From Zoogloeaceae bacterium (GTDB lineage Bacteria > Pseudomonadota > Gammaproteobacteria > Burkholderiales > Rhodocyclaceae): 6,425 bases of DNA. Shown one piece after another: positions 6,222 through 6,425 of the stretch. The stretch lies in NCBI GenBank assembly GCA_031290955.1, contig JAISLJ010000049.1:1-6425 (forward strand), written 5' to 3'. Made by a program: the position numbers and the translations under genes. Under the pieces are notes generated by a model. It had not been told where the DNA came from. It saw nothing but the letters and a program-made list of their open reading frames with translations, and ran no database searches. Positions within the stretch are counted from its first letter, which is position 1. Each line of letters opens with the position of its first letter.

Positions 6222-6294
6222 CGCGAAGCGCCGCTCACTTTCCCCACGCTTTCCGCAATAGAAGCGCCCAAGGAAAAGTATGCGGCGCTTCGCG
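6222..6294. repeat. 73-base imperfect hairpin beside repeat copy 2
   Basis: CGCGAAGCGCCGC (6222-6234) is perfectly complementary to GCGGCGCTTCGCG (6282-6294), a 13-base GC-rich stem. After a two-base mismatch, ACTTTCC (6237-6243) can pair with GGAAAAGT (6272-6279) with one bulged base. Further in, CGCTT (6247-6251) can pair with AAGCG (6262-6266), leaving a terminal loop of about ten bases. One base separates it from the box of repeat copy 2. No T-run follows on either strand, so it is not a standard terminator. It could be a structured RNA, part of a compound intergenic repeat, or a transcription boundary. Confidence 0.6.
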
Positions 6295-6418
6295 CCGGAG
6301 GATGTGCTCCCTTGTATCTTCCCCTTGCAGGCCGAAACGGATAGATTCCACCCGTTTGACCGGCCCGGCTGGATAGTTCGTTGCGCCCTTGGAACAGAGA
6401 TGATTCCGTGAGAGAGCC
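6295..6418. other. Non-coding stretch at the right edge
   Basis: No gene can be supported here. A TTGACC at 6356-6361 (+) resembles a -35 element, but no acceptable -10 lies 16-18 bases downstream. The stretch may be the leader of a plus-strand gene that starts beyond the window and is divergent from gyrA. Confidence 0.4.
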
Positions 6419-6423
6419 AGGAG
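6419..6423 (+). promoter_or_regulatory. Possible Shine-Dalgarno of a gene beyond the right edge
   Basis: AGGAG at 6419-6423 is a good ribosome-binding sequence. With usual spacing the start codon would fall a few bases past the end of the window, so the gene cannot be seen. A GTG at 6408 is also open to the edge but has no such site before it. Speculative. Confidence 0.25.
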
Positions 6424-6425
6424 CG

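Noticed and set aside
5982..6376. Overlapping plus-strand frames of 120 and 81 codons (and a 64-codon minus frame) in the region upstream of gyrA
   Set aside because: They translate through the repeat and hairpin sequences, have no ribosome binding site or domain, and contain typical repeat-derived peptide fragments such as RQFPL.

Overview
The window carries four protein-coding genes and several intergenic repeat structures from a GC-rich bacterium. The GyrA N-terminus and the Rep-type helicase most resemble proteins of Betaproteobacteria. This placement is by eye, without a search. All the recognised genes are core chromosomal genes: DNA topology, replication helicase, rRNA modification and nucleotide housekeeping.

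Layout. Positions 1-357 (+) hold the C-terminal half of rsmG, cut by the left edge. A 148-base gap at 358-505 separates it from rep, which runs toward it on the minus strand (506-2473). A 229-base intergenic stretch (2474-2702) follows. It holds a candidate rep promoter with a small hairpin over it, one copy of a box-plus-hairpin repeat, and a 93-base sequence bounded by inverted repeats and flanked by TA dinucleotides. Next on the minus strand are a MazG-like nucleotide pyrophosphohydrolase gene (2703-3254) and gyrA (3307-5943). These two are probably co-transcribed, gyrA first. The right end (5944-6425) has no supportable gene. It holds a candidate extended -10 promoter for gyrA, a second full copy of the box-plus-hairpin repeat, and a long imperfect hairpin directly beside it. 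A Shine-Dalgarno-like AGGAG at the right edge may belong to a plus-strand gene outside the window.

How the genes relate. GyrA introduces negative supercoils ahead of forks, and Rep clears proteins and restarts forks. The MazG-like protein probably hydrolyses non-canonical or excess nucleoside triphosphates before they reach DNA. RsmG modifies 16S rRNA. No defence system, secretion system or biosynthetic cluster is visible. The least explained material is intergenic: a dispersed repeat (a 17-base box followed by a hairpin whose stem differs between copies), a possible TA-flanked miniature element, and the 73-base hairpin upstream of gyrA.
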